Part shown: one piece after another, positions 8,275 to 16,077 of the stretch
How the letters are laid out: every line of letters begins with the position of its first letter
How positions within the stretch are numbered: position 1 is the first letter of the stretch
NCBI RefSeq assembly: GCF_003432485.1
Contig: NZ_QVNQ01000003.1
Location: 558,001-622,000, forward strand
DNA length: 64,000 nt
Origin: Actinomadura spongiicola
GTDB taxonomy: Bacteria; Actinomycetota; Actinomycetes; Streptosporangiales; Streptosporangiaceae
Direction: 5' to 3'
Translations under genes and position numbers: made by a program
The notes under the pieces: model-generated
Told to the model about the DNA's origin: nothing
Seen by the model: the letters and a program-made list of their open reading frames with translations, nothing else
The model's database searches: none

Positions 8275-9479
8275 ACCAGATCCCGGACGACCGCGTCGGC
8301 CAGGAGCCGTCCCCGCAGCGTGAGCACCGCACGGCCCCGCTCGTAGCGGGCGGCCTCGATCAGGCCGTCGTCGATCGCGCGGCGGACGGCCTTGTCGTCC
8401 AGGAGGTCCATGGGGCAGCCCTCGGCGAGCCGCAGTTCGAGCATGACGCGCTCGACGCGCCGGTCGTCCTCGCCCAGGACCTCCCTGGCGTGCGCGGGGC
8501 TCGCCCCCTCGGCGAGGCGCGCGGCGTACGCGGCGGGGTGTTTGACGTTCCACCAGCGGGTGCCGCCGACATGGCTGTGCGCGCCCGGCCCGACGCCCCA
8601 CCAGTCGGCGCCCGTCCAGTACAGCAGGTTGTGGCGGCAGGCGGCGCGCGGGTCGGCGGCCCAGTTGGAGATCTCGTACCAGTGCAGGCCGTGCGCGGAC
8701 AGCAGCGCGTCCGCGACCAGGTAGCGGTCGGCCATGGCGTCGTCGTCGGGCGCCGCGAGTTCGCCCCGCCGGACCTGCGCCGCCAGCCGGGTGCCGTCCT
8801 CGACGATCAGCGCGTACGCCGACACGTGGTCGGGCTCGGCCGTCAGGGCCGCCTCCACGGACGCCCGCCAGTCGTCGTCGGTCTCCCCCGGCGTGCCGTA
8901 GATGAGGTCGAGGTTGACGTGCTCGAAACCCGCCTCGCGCGTCCACTCCACCACCTGCGGGACACGCCCGGGTGTATGGGTGCGTTCCAGGACGGCCAGC
9001 ACATGCTCGCGGGCGCTCTGCATGCCGTACGAGACGCGCGTGAACCCGGCTTCCCGTAGCCGGTTCACATAGGCCTCGTCGACCGATTCGGGGTTGGCCT
9101 CCGTCGTGACCTCCGCGCCCGGTACGAGCCCGAACTCCTTGTCGATCACGTCCAGGACGCGTCCCAGATCGTCGGTCGACAGCAGCGTCGGCGTGCCGCC
9201 GCCCACGAAGACCGTCTCCACGGGCAGGTCCACGTCGCCGAGCACCCGCCGGGCCATCCGCACCTCCGCGACGGCGGTGTCCGCGTAGGAATCGCGGCTC
9301 GCCCCCGGACCGAGCTCCGTCGCCGTGTACGTGTTGAAATCGCAGTAACCGCAGCGCGTCACACAGAACGGCACGTGAACGTAGAACGCGAACGGCCTCG
9401 ACCCCAACCCGTCCAGGGCGGTACCGGGCAGGGCACCGTCCATCGGCACGGGATCACCATCAGGAAGCGTCGAAGGCAC
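8271..9479 (-). CDS. hemW: HemW, heme chaperone / coproporphyrinogen III oxidase-like radical SAM protein
   Basis: About 402 residues from a GTG at 9479, chosen because homologues begin (M)PS-LPDGDPVP as here. The radical SAM cluster motif CVTRCGYCDF lies at about residue 35-45, with the HemW-type fourth residue after YC. It is followed by VFVGGGTPTLL, VTTEANPES and NLDLIYGTPGETDDDW, and a C-terminal HemN-like domain (GVGPGAHSHVGG). The protein is now regarded as a heme-handling chaperone in place of a true coproporphyrinogen oxidase. Its stop overlaps that of the convergent DUF3097 gene. Confidence 0.94.
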   Translation of the reverse strand: MPSTLPDGDPVPMDGALPGTALDGLGSRPFAFYVHVPFCVTRCGYCDFNTYTATELGPGASRDSYADTAVAEVRMARRVLGDVDLPVETVFVGGGTPTLLSTDDLGRVLDVIDKEFGLVPGAEVTTEANPESVDEAYVNRLREAGFTRVSYGMQSAREHVLAVLERTHTPGRVPQVVEWTREAGFEHVNLDLIYGTPGETDDDWRASVEAALTAEPDHVSAYALIVEDGTRLAAQVRRGELAAPDDDAMADRYLVADALLSAHGLHWYEISNWAADPRAACRHNLLYWTGADWWGVGPGAHSHVGGTRWWNVKHPAAYAARLAEGASPAHAREVLGEDDRRVERVMLELRLAEGCPMDLLDDKAVRRAIDDGLIEAARYERGRAVLTLRGRLLADAVVRDLV

Positions 9480-9673
9480 GGTCTCAGTCTCGCATTTCTC
9501 GTGCCGTGCCCCGGTCGGGCGTCCGGTCCTGACCCGAGGTCCGTGGCGTGAAACGGCCACGGTCAGGGCGAAGCGGAACCAATGCGAACTCCGGGAGCGT
9601 CCTAGGAGTCATACACTTTGTCCATAGCGCGCGGCCCATAGCTCGCGTAGCGAACCAGGAGAGGATTTCCGCC

Positions 9674-10228
9674 ATGGCCTACGGGCCTCCCCCGTCGCCC
9701 GGCCCAGGGCAGCAGCCCGGTCAGCAGCAGGCCCCCTGGCAGCAACCTGGAAGCATGTGGCAGCAGCCGCAGCAGCCTCCGCCGCCGCAGCAGCAGCCCG
9801 GTGGGATGGGCTGGCAGCAGCCGCCGCAGCCCCAGGGCGGGGGCACCGTCCAGATGCCCGAGCAGCAGTTCGGGCAGCAGTTCGGACAGCAGGGTCCGGT
9901 CAGCAATGACGAGCGCACATGGTCGCTCATGGCTTACGTGGGGCAGTTCCTCGTCGGTGCGATCGCACCGGCCGTGGTCTACCTCGGCAAGGCCCGTACG
10001 CCGTTCGTGCGCAAGCACGCGGTCCAAGGCCTCAACATGGCACTCGCGGCCATCGCCGTCTGGATCGTCGGCGGGTTGCTGTCGCTGGCCGTCGACGTGC
10101 TCATCTGGGTGCCGCTGCTCTTCACGGCCGTCGTGATGTTCTTCCTCGTCTACGCCGGACGGGCCGCCAACCGGGGCGAGTTCCGGCGCGTTCCGGCCGT
10201 GGTCGCCTGGCCGCTGCTGAAGAAGTAA
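9674..10228 (+). CDS. DUF4870 domain membrane protein with Gln/Pro-rich N-terminus
   Basis: A 184-residue protein with a good ribosome-binding site (AGGAGAGGA) ten bases before the ATG. Residues 1-80 are a low-complexity Gln/Pro/Gly tract with repeats such as PWQQPGSMWQQPQQPP. The rest is a DUF4870/Tic20-like module: NDERTWSLMAYVGQFL, a hydrophobic helix, FVRKHAVQGLNMALAAIAVWIV and two more membrane helices ending in WPLLKK. Tic20-like DUF4870 proteins are small four-helix membrane proteins of unknown function. The gene converges on lepA with 34 bp between the stops. Confidence 0.88.
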   Translation: MAYGPPPSPGPGQQPGQQQAPWQQPGSMWQQPQQPPPPQQQPGGMGWQQPPQPQGGGTVQMPEQQFGQQFGQQGPVSNDERTWSLMAYVGQFLVGAIAPAVVYLGKARTPFVRKHAVQGLNMALAAIAVWIVGGLLSLAVDVLIWVPLLFTAVVMFFLVYAGRAANRGEFRRVPAVVAWPLLKK

Positions 10229-10262
10229 CCGCACCGACGGCGGACGTGCCTGGAGCGGGCGG

Positions 10263-12104
10263 CTACTTCTTGCCCTTGTCGGCGGGTTCGCCGCCGGTGG
10301 ACAGCGCCGCGACGAAGGCCTCCTGCGGAACGTCGACCCGCCCGATGGTCTTCATCCGCTTCTTGCCCTCCTTCTGCTTCTCCAGCAGCTTGCGCTTCCG
10401 GGAGATGTCGCCGCCGTAGCACTTGGCGAGGACGTCCTTGCGGATGGCGCGGATGTTCTCCCGCGCGATGATCCGCGCGCCGATCGCGGCCTGGATCGGC
10501 ACCTCGTACTGCTGGCGCGGGATCAGTTCCTTGAGCTTGGACGTCATCATCAGCCCGTACTCGCGGGACTTGTCACGGTGGACGATCTGGCTGAACGCGT
10601 CCACCGACTCGCCCTGGAGCAGGATGTCGACCTTGACCAGGTCGGCCTCCAACTCGCCGCTCGGCTCGTAGTCCAGCGACGCGTACCCGCGGGTGCGCGA
10701 CTTCAGCTGGTCGAAGAAGTCGAAGATGATCTCGGCGAGGGGCAGCGTGTAGCGGATCTCGACGCGGTCCTCCGACAGGTAGTCCATGCCGAGCAGCGCG
10801 CCGCGGCGGCCCTGGCACAGCTCCATGATCGCGCCGATGTGCTCCGACGGGGTCAGCAGCGTCGCCTTCACCACCGGCTCGTAAACGTTCCCGATCTTGC
10901 CCTCGGGGAACTCGCTGGGGTTGGTGACGGTGTGCTCCGTCCCGTCCTCCATGACCACCCGGTACACCACGTTCGGCGCGGTCGAGATCAGCGACAGGTC
11001 GAACTCGCGCTCCAGCCGCTCCCGGACGATCTCCATGTGCAGCAGCCCGAGGAACCCGCATCGGAAGCCGAACCCGAGCGCCGCCGACGTCTCCGGCTCG
11101 TAGACCAGCGCGGCGTCGTTGAGGCGCAGCTTGTCGAGCGCGTCCCGCAGCTCGGGGTACTGGTCGCCGTCCACCGGGTAAAGGCCGGAGAACACCATCG
11201 GCTTCGGGTCGCGGTAGCCGCCGAGCGCCTCGGGCGCCTGCCGGGACGCGCCGGTCACGGTGTCGCCGACCCGCGCCTGCCGGACGTCCTTCACCCCGGT
11301 GATCAGGTATCCGACCTCGCCGACGCCGAGGCCCTGGACCGGCTTCGGCTCGGGGGAGATCACCCCGACCTCCAGCGTCTCGTGCGCGGCGCCGGTGGAC
11401 ATCATCAGGCTCTTCTCGCGCCGCGACAGACGCCCGTCAATGATCCGGACGTAGGTCACCACGCCCCGGTAGGTGTCGTACACCGAGTCGAAGATCAGCG
11501 CGCGGGCCGGGCCGTCCGGGTCGCCCTGCGGCGCCGGCACCTCCTCGACGATCTTGTCGAGCAGCTCGCGGACGCCCTCGCCCGTCTTGCCGGACACCCG
11601 CAGCACGTCGCCGGGCTCGCAGCCGATGATCCCGGCCAGCTCCTCGGCGTACTTGTCCGGCTGCGCCGCCGGCAGGTCGATCTTGTTGAGGACGGGGATC
11701 AGGTGGAGGTCGGCCTCCAGGGCCAGGTACAGGTTGGCCAGCGTCTGCGCCTCGATGCCCTGCGCCGCGTCCACCAGCAGGACGGCGCCCTCGCAGGCCG
11801 CCAGCGACCGCGACACCTCGTAGGAGAAGTCCACGTGCCCCGGCGTGTCGATCAGGTTGAGGACGTGGTCGACGCCGCCGGACGTCCACGGCAGCCGCAC
11901 CGCCTGGCTCTTGATCGTGATGCCGCGCTCGCGTTCGATGTCCATCCGGTCGAGGTACTGGGCGCGCATCTGGCGCTCCTCGACCACGCCGGTCAACTGC
12001 AGCATCCGGTCCGCGAGCGTCGACTTGCCGTGGTCGATGTGCGCGATGATGCAGAAGTTGCGGATGATCGCGGGGTCGGTCTTGTCAGGCTCAGGCGCTG
12101 GCAC
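10263..12104 (-). CDS. lepA: Elongation factor 4 (LepA), back-translocating GTPase
   Basis: About 613 residues from a GTG at 12104 (a GTG at 12128 is an alternative; neither has a strong ribosome-binding site). G-domain motifs are clear: [17 protein letters not shown] (G1), [11 protein letters not shown] (G2), DTPGHVDF (G3), NKIDLP (G4). The LepA-specific C-terminal domain contains [22 protein letters not shown] and [17 protein letters not shown] sequence near the end ([18 protein letters not shown]). LepA binds the ribosome and affects initiation and stalled elongation. It is divergent from rpsT, the usual arrangement in actinobacteria. Confidence 0.97.
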   Translation of the reverse strand: MPAPEPDKTDPAIIRNFCIIAHIDHGKSTLADRMLQLTGVVEERQMRAQYLDRMDIERERGITIKSQAVRLPWTSGGVDHVLNLIDTPGHVDFSYEVSRSLAACEGAVLLVDAAQGIEAQTLANLYLALEADLHLIPVLNKIDLPAAQPDKYAEELAGIIGCEPGDVLRVSGKTGEGVRELLDKIVEEVPAPQGDPDGPARALIFDSVYDTYRGVVTYVRIIDGRLSRREKSLMMSTGAAHETLEVGVISPEPKPVQGLGVGEVGYLITGVKDVRQARVGDTVTGASRQAPEALGGYRDPKPMVFSGLYPVDGDQYPELRDALDKLRLNDAALVYEPETSAALGFGFRCGFLGLLHMEIVRERLEREFDLSLISTAPNVVYRVVMEDGTEHTVTNPSEFPEGKIGNVYEPVVKATLLTPSEHIGAIMELCQGRRGALLGMDYLSEDRVEIRYTLPLAEIIFDFFDQLKSRTRGYASLDYEPSGELEADLVKVDILLQGESVDAFSQIVHRDKSREYGLMMTSKLKELIPRQQYEVPIQAAIGARIIARENIRAIRKDVLAKCYGGDISRKRKLLEKQKEGKKRMKTIGRVDVPQEAFVAALSTGGEPADKGKK

Positions 12105-12193
12105 CGTGGTCCGTTTCGCAAAACTCACTGGTGGACATGAATGTGTACCTCCATGGTCCCATGCCGGGCGCGATGCTTCGTGCACGGCCTGGT

Positions 12194-12222
12194 TTGGGGC
12201 GGCCCCCGGTGATTGGTAGGCT
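12194..12222 (+). promoter_or_regulatory. Predicted housekeeping promoter of rpsT
   Basis: A -35-like TTGGGG (12194-12199) and a -10-like TAGGCT (12217-12222) are separated by 17 bp, a good match to the actinobacterial housekeeping pattern. Transcription would start near 12229, giving a leader of about 110 bases. That leader contains a GC-rich palindrome (GTGCCCCGGGGGCAC, 12249-12263) which could fold. Assigned by inspection only. Confidence 0.55.
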
Positions 12223-12341
12223 GTGCGACTGCGTGTGGCGTAGCGTCGTGCCCCGGGGGCACCGTCCCGCCCCCGTTCAGACATTCGTCAGGGCCTGCGC
12301 ACGAGCAGGCGACTATCGCGACCAAGCTGAGGCACTACGAC

Positions 12342-12611
12342 GTGGCTAACATCAAGTCCCAGATCAAGCGCAACAAGCAGAACGAGAAGGCCCGCCTGCG
12401 CAACAAGGCCGTCAAGTCGGAGCTGAAGACGGCGATCCGCAAGTTCCGCGAGGCCGCCGAGGAGGGCCGCGTCGAGGACGCCGTCGCCCTGCAGCGCCAC
12501 GCCGCCCGCAAGCTGGACAAGGCCGTCAGCAAGGGCGTCATCCACAAGAACCAGGCCGCCAACCGCAAGTCGGCGATCGCCAAGCGCGCCGCCGCCCTCC
12601 AGGCCAAGTAG
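12342..12611 (+). CDS. rpsT: 30S ribosomal protein S20
   Basis: An 89-residue basic protein from a GTG at 12342, beginning [21 protein letters not shown], the invariant S20 start. A helical Lys/Arg-rich body and the ending [14 protein letters not shown] complete the family profile. It binds 16S rRNA early in 30S assembly. CTGAGG lies about ten bases upstream of the start. The gene stands alone, divergent from lepA and followed by a strong hairpin. Confidence 0.97.
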   Translation: MANIKSQIKRNKQNEKARLRNKAVKSELKTAIRKFREAAEEGRVEDAVALQRHAARKLDKAVSKGVIHKNQAANRKSAIAKRAAALQAK

Positions 12612-12627
12612 GGCCCGTCGCACGCCC

Positions 12628-12652
12628 GGGGCCGGCCGCGAGAGCCGGCCCC
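12628..12652 (+). terminator. GC-rich hairpin after rpsT
   Basis: A perfect 9-bp stem, GGGGCCGGC (12628-12636) with GCCGGCCCC (12644-12652), and a 7-base loop, 17 bp after the rpsT stop. There is no T run, as is common for terminators of high-GC actinomycetes. It ends only five bases before the annotated kptA start, so it may also hide that gene's translation start. Confidence 0.65.
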
Positions 12653-12657
12653 GCCCT

Positions 12658-13200
12658 ATGCCGATGGACGAACGCCGCACGGTCAAGATCTCCAAGTATC
12701 TCGCCCTGCATCTGCGGCACCGCCCCGAACGGATCGGCCTCACGGTGGACGCCGAAGGATGGGCCGACGTCACCGAGCTACTCGAGGCCGCCACCCGCCA
12801 CGGGTTCCCCTTCACGCGCGCCGAACTCGAACACGCCGTCGCGAACAACGACAAGAAACGCTTCGAGTTGGACGGCGACCGGATCCGCGCCGTCCAGGGG
12901 CATTCGATCCCCGTCGAGTTGAACCTTCCTCCGACGCCGCCACCGGAGTTCCTCTACCACGGCACGGTGCGACGATCCCTGGACTCGATCCTGCGCAACG
13001 GGCTGAAGCCCATGGGCAGGCACGCCGTGCACCTCTCCCCCGACCGCGCCACGGCCCGGCGTGTCGGCGCCCGCCGCGGCAGACCCGTCGTCCTCACCGT
13101 GCACGCCGGACGGATGGCCGCCGACGGGCACGAATTCCGCGTCAGCTCCAATGAGGTCTGGCTGGTCGATTCCGTTCCGCCGGAATATCTTCGCGAATGA
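12658..13200 (+). CDS. kptA: RNA 2'-phosphotransferase (Tpt1/KptA family)
   Basis: A 180-residue protein with the complete KptA fold. The N-terminal winged-helix lobe has the signature SKYLALHLRHRPERIGL (RNA 2'-phosphate contact residues H, R and R). The C-terminal NAD-binding lobe has FLYHGT, SILRNGLKPMGRHAVHLS and VWLVDSVPPEYL. The enzyme moves an internal RNA 2'-phosphate to NAD+, giving ADP-ribose 1''-2''-cyclic phosphate and nicotinamide. In yeast this ends tRNA splicing; the bacterial role is unknown. No ribosome-binding site is visible before the ATG at 12658 or 12664, and a hairpin ends five bases upstream. Its 3' end overlaps the convergent HAD gene by 59 bp. Confidence 0.92.
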   Translation: MPMDERRTVKISKYLALHLRHRPERIGLTVDAEGWADVTELLEAATRHGFPFTRAELEHAVANNDKKRFELDGDRIRAVQGHSIPVELNLPPTPPPEFLYHGTVRRSLDSILRNGLKPMGRHAVHLSPDRATARRVGARRGRPVVLTVHAGRMAADGHEFRVSSNEVWLVDSVPPEYLRE

Positions 13201-13669
13201 CCTCGGCGGCCGCCCAGTTCGGCAGGTGCCGCACCCATTCCGGACCCGGCTCCAACCCGAACAGATATCGGTACGGCACGATGTCACGAATGGCCCGGTG
13301 AACGTCCAGCCGGTCGTCGATCATGTGGGTGATTCCGAGTTCCCGGCAATGCCCCGCCTTCTCCGCCCGCTTCCGGCAGAACCGGACGTTCCCCCTGCGC
13401 AGCCCGGTCCTCCCGTAGAAGTCATGATGGTCGAGCCAGGCCAGCGTCCGTCTCCGCACCCGGTCACCGCACTTGGAGATGATCCAGACCCGTCCGTCGA
13501 ACGCCTCGACCAGCCCCGGCAGCACCTCGTACACCCCCGCGGTCGCCGGCGAGGCGAGCGCCTCCTCGAAACTCCCACCGAGGAACGCCGTGTCCTCCTC
13601 GCCCGGCGCGAGCAACCCACCGTGAATGACCCGGCCGAAGTCGACGCCGAGCCGATGTTCCCTGTTCAT
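13142..13669 (-). CDS. HAD-superfamily phosphatase-like protein
   Basis: 175 residues. HAD motifs in order are GVDFGRVI near the N-terminus (nucleophile Asp; the usual second Asp is Gly, as in YihX-type phosphatases with D-x-G), RVWIISKCGD (motif II Ser), the Lys-rich FCRKRAEK (motif III), and THMIDDRLDV (motif IV acidic pair). A soluble phosphatase or phosphotransferase is likely; the substrate is unknown. It overlaps the last 59 bp of kptA tail to tail and is divergent from the LysR gene across a 69-bp AT-rich gap, so LysR control is probable. TTGAGG stands close before the ATG. Confidence 0.72.
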   Translation of the reverse strand: MNREHRLGVDFGRVIHGGLLAPGEEDTAFLGGSFEEALASPATAGVYEVLPGLVEAFDGRVWIISKCGDRVRRRTLAWLDHHDFYGRTGLRRGNVRFCRKRAEKAGHCRELGITHMIDDRLDVHRAIRDIVPYRYLFGLEPGPEWVRHLPNWAAAEVIREDIPAERNRPARPHWS

Positions 13670-13738
13670 ACCTCAACTCTCGACGCCTCCCCCCTAAAAC
13701 AGAACTATAAAGTGCACCCTTATCTATAACCTGTACCT
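13670..13738. promoter_or_regulatory. Divergent promoter/operator region between HAD gene and lysR
   Basis: This 69-bp gap is much richer in A/T than its surroundings. It contains the dyad ATAA-N9-TTAT (13707-13710 and 13720-13723), a size compatible with a LysR-type T-N11-A site. A TATAAC box at 13725-13730 ends eight bases before the lysR ATG, which would make the lysR message leaderless; no Shine-Dalgarno sequence is present there. Confidence 0.5.
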
Positions 13739-14614
13739 ATGGACCTGGCTCGTCTCTCGACCGACGCGCTCGCCTCGTTCGCGGTCTTCGCCGAGCACCT
13801 CAACTTCACCCGCGCCGCCGAGGAACTCCACATCTCCCAGCCGGCCCTCCACACCAAGGTGCGCAAACTCGCCGACACCCTCGGCCGCCCCCTCTACACC
13901 CGGCACGGCCGCCGCCTGGCCCTCACCCCCGCCGGCGAACACGTCGCCCGTTTCGCCCACGAACTCGACGCCCGCATGACGACGTTCCTCGCGGACGTCC
14001 AGGGCACCGCCCCCACCCGCGTCCCGACCCTCGCCGCCGGTGAGGGTGCCTACCTGTACCTGCTCGGCGACGTCGTCCGCCCCGGAATCCGCCTCATCAA
14101 CGGCGACCGGTCCCGTACCCTCACCGCCGTCCGCACGGGCCGCGCCGATCTAGGCGTCGCCGTCCTGGACGTCCTGCCCACCGACGTGGAGACCGTCCTC
14201 CTCGCCACCTACCCGCAGGTCCTGGTCATGCCGGACGACCACCCCCTGGCCGACCGGACCCACCTCACCCTCGCCGACCTCTCGGGCACGTCCCTGGTCG
14301 TCCCCCCGCCCACCGGCCCGCACCGCATCACCCTCGAACGCGCCCTCCGCGCCGCGAACGTCCCCTGGTCACTCGCCGTCGAGGCCGAGGGCTGGCCCCT
14401 CCTCCTGCACTTCGTCTCCCTACGCGTCGGCCTGGCCGTCGTCAACGGATGCGTCGTCCCTCCACCCGGCCTGGTCCAACGCGAGATCACCGATCTCCCC
14501 GCCGTCCCCTACTACGCCCTCCACCTCCCAGCCCGCGCCACCGACCCCCTGGTCACAGACCTCCTAACCACCATCCGCACCACACTCCCGAAAACCCCAC
14601 CCAAACTCACCTAA
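13739..14614 (+). CDS. LysR-family transcriptional regulator
   Basis: A 291-residue LysR protein. The N-terminal winged helix-turn-helix is textbook (ASFAVFAEHLNFTRAAEELHISQPALHTKVRKLAD, then RPLYTRHGRRLALTPAGE). The periplasmic-binding-like effector domain covers about residues 95-285 (AVRTGRADLGVAVLD, YPQVLVMPDDHPLA). It is probably leaderless (TATAAC box just upstream of the ATG). By the divergent rule it likely controls the HAD gene and perhaps itself. Codon usage late in the gene shifts to more A-ending codons (for example CTA, CCA), slightly unlike the housekeeping neighbours and compatible with transfer. Confidence 0.92.
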   Translation: MDLARLSTDALASFAVFAEHLNFTRAAEELHISQPALHTKVRKLADTLGRPLYTRHGRRLALTPAGEHVARFAHELDARMTTFLADVQGTAPTRVPTLAAGEGAYLYLLGDVVRPGIRLINGDRSRTLTAVRTGRADLGVAVLDVLPTDVETVLLATYPQVLVMPDDHPLADRTHLTLADLSGTSLVVPPPTGPHRITLERALRAANVPWSLAVEAEGWPLLLHFVSLRVGLAVVNGCVVPPPGLVQREITDLPAVPYYALHLPARATDPLVTDLLTTIRTTLPKTPPKLT

Positions 14615-15012
14615 AACCCCTAGGAACACCGACCCAACACAACAACCTCGATCATCCGCGTCGAGGTTCTCGACACCCCCATCCCCCAACCAAGACTCCC
14701 GGCCGCCCTACGGGCGGGCGGAAACGGCCTCGAAGAGAACAGGACCTTCCCCTGGAAATCCCATGCGCCTGGAATAACCCTCACCACCGCGCACAACATC
14801 ACCCAAAGCCTGACGGCACGATTCCGTCCGCCTCATCCTCAACCCAACGGGGCCCTTGGCCTCGCCGGCCGCCTGACCCGCCACTACGTCACTGAAGGAA
14901 GCCAACGGCCTGAGGTCGAAGGCCGAGTACTCCTTACCACCGCGCCCGGACACCGGAAAACGCGAATGGCCGTCCCGAGCGGCTCCCGTGACAGGGCCGC
15001 AGAACAGGTGAC
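14615..15012. other. Intergenic stretch without a recognised gene
   Basis: About 400 bp between convergent lysR and holA. One forward frame from about 14645 stays open to beyond 14950 and has moderately coding-like composition (it reads EVLDTPIPQPRLPAALRAGG near its beginning), but it has no start codon or ribosome-binding site and resembles no family I can name. It could be the remains of a gene. Short reverse-strand frames here show no coding signs. Confidence 0.4.
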
Positions 15013-15981
15013 CTATGAAGCGCTTCTCAGGGCTCGGGCGGCAACGATTTCGGTGATGGCCTTCTCCAACGCGTACGTGGTGTCCGCGGCCCCGCCCTTG
15101 ACCTGCTCATCGGCCTCGGCGACCACCGTCAGCGCCCGCGCGACCCCCGCACCCGACCAGCCCCGCAGTTGCCTCTGCACCCGCTCGATCTTCCACGGCG
15201 GCATGCCCAGCTCCTTCGCCAGCGCCGCGCCGCGTGCGCCTCGGGGGGCACCGCCGACCTTCGCCAGCCCCCGGACGCCCGTGGCGAGCGCGCTGACGAT
15301 CAACAGCGGCGCCACCCCCGTCGCCAGGGCCCACCGCAACTGCTCCAGCGCCTCGGCGAGCTGCCCTTCGATGGCCTTGTCCGCCACCGCGAACCCGGTG
15401 ACCTCGGCGCGTCCCCGGTAGTACCGCGCCACCGCGGCGTCGTCGACCTTGCCACCGGTGTCGGCGACCAGCTGGCTGCACGCCGCCGCGAGCTCGCGCA
15501 GGTCGCTTCCGACCGCGTCGACCAGCCCTCGCGCCGCGTCCGCGGAGATCTTCCCGCCCGCGCGGCGCATCTCGGTCCGGACGAAATCGATCCGCTCCCC
15601 CGCCTTGGTGACCTTCGGACACGAGACCTTGCGCGCCTTCAGCTTGGTCAGCCCGTCCACCAGCGCCTTGCCCTTGGCGCCGCCATGGTGGACGGCCACG
15701 AACACGACATCGTCCGCGGGCGTCTTGGCGTACTTCAGGACCTCAGCCGTCAGATCCTTCCCGAGGTCCTGCGCCGACCGCACCACGATGACCTTCGTGC
15801 CCCCGAACAACGACGGCGACGTCAGCTCCGCGATCCGCCCGGACTCCAACCCGCCCGGTCCAAGGTCGATCACCTCGGTCTCCGGATCCTCCGCCCGCAC
15901 GGACGCGACGACATCCCCGATCGCCCGCTCCACGAGCAGCTCTTCGTCACCGACGATCACGACGATGGGCTCAACCGACAT
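15013..15981 (-). CDS. holA: DNA polymerase III delta subunit
   Basis: 322 residues from the ATG at 15981; the open frame extends upstream but the conserved protein begins at MSVEPIVVIVGDEELLVERA. The delta-subunit hallmarks are the N-terminal LLVERAI segment, the AAA+-like region LFGGTKVIVVRSAQDLGKD, VFVAVHHGGAKGKALVDGL, and the C-terminal collar domain starting around KAIEGQLAEALEQLRWAL. Delta opens the beta clamp in the clamp loader. holA between rpsT and comEC is standard in actinobacteria; here lysR, the HAD gene and kptA are inserted between rpsT and holA. Confidence 0.95.
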   Translation of the reverse strand: MSVEPIVVIVGDEELLVERAIGDVVASVRAEDPETEVIDLGPGGLESGRIAELTSPSLFGGTKVIVVRSAQDLGKDLTAEVLKYAKTPADDVVFVAVHHGGAKGKALVDGLTKLKARKVSCPKVTKAGERIDFVRTEMRRAGGKISADAARGLVDAVGSDLRELAAACSQLVADTGGKVDDAAVARYYRGRAEVTGFAVADKAIEGQLAEALEQLRWALATGVAPLLIVSALATGVRGLAKVGGAPRGARGAALAKELGMPPWKIERVQRQLRGWSGAGVARALTVVAEADEQVKGGAADTTYALEKAITEIVAARALRSAS

Positions 15982-16077
15982 CCCAGCAGCATGCCACGCC
16001 CCCAGGCCCCCCACGACCAGATCCCCAGCCCCCAAGAGATGCACTTAGCACCTCAACACGGCGCGGTGGCGGGGTGG

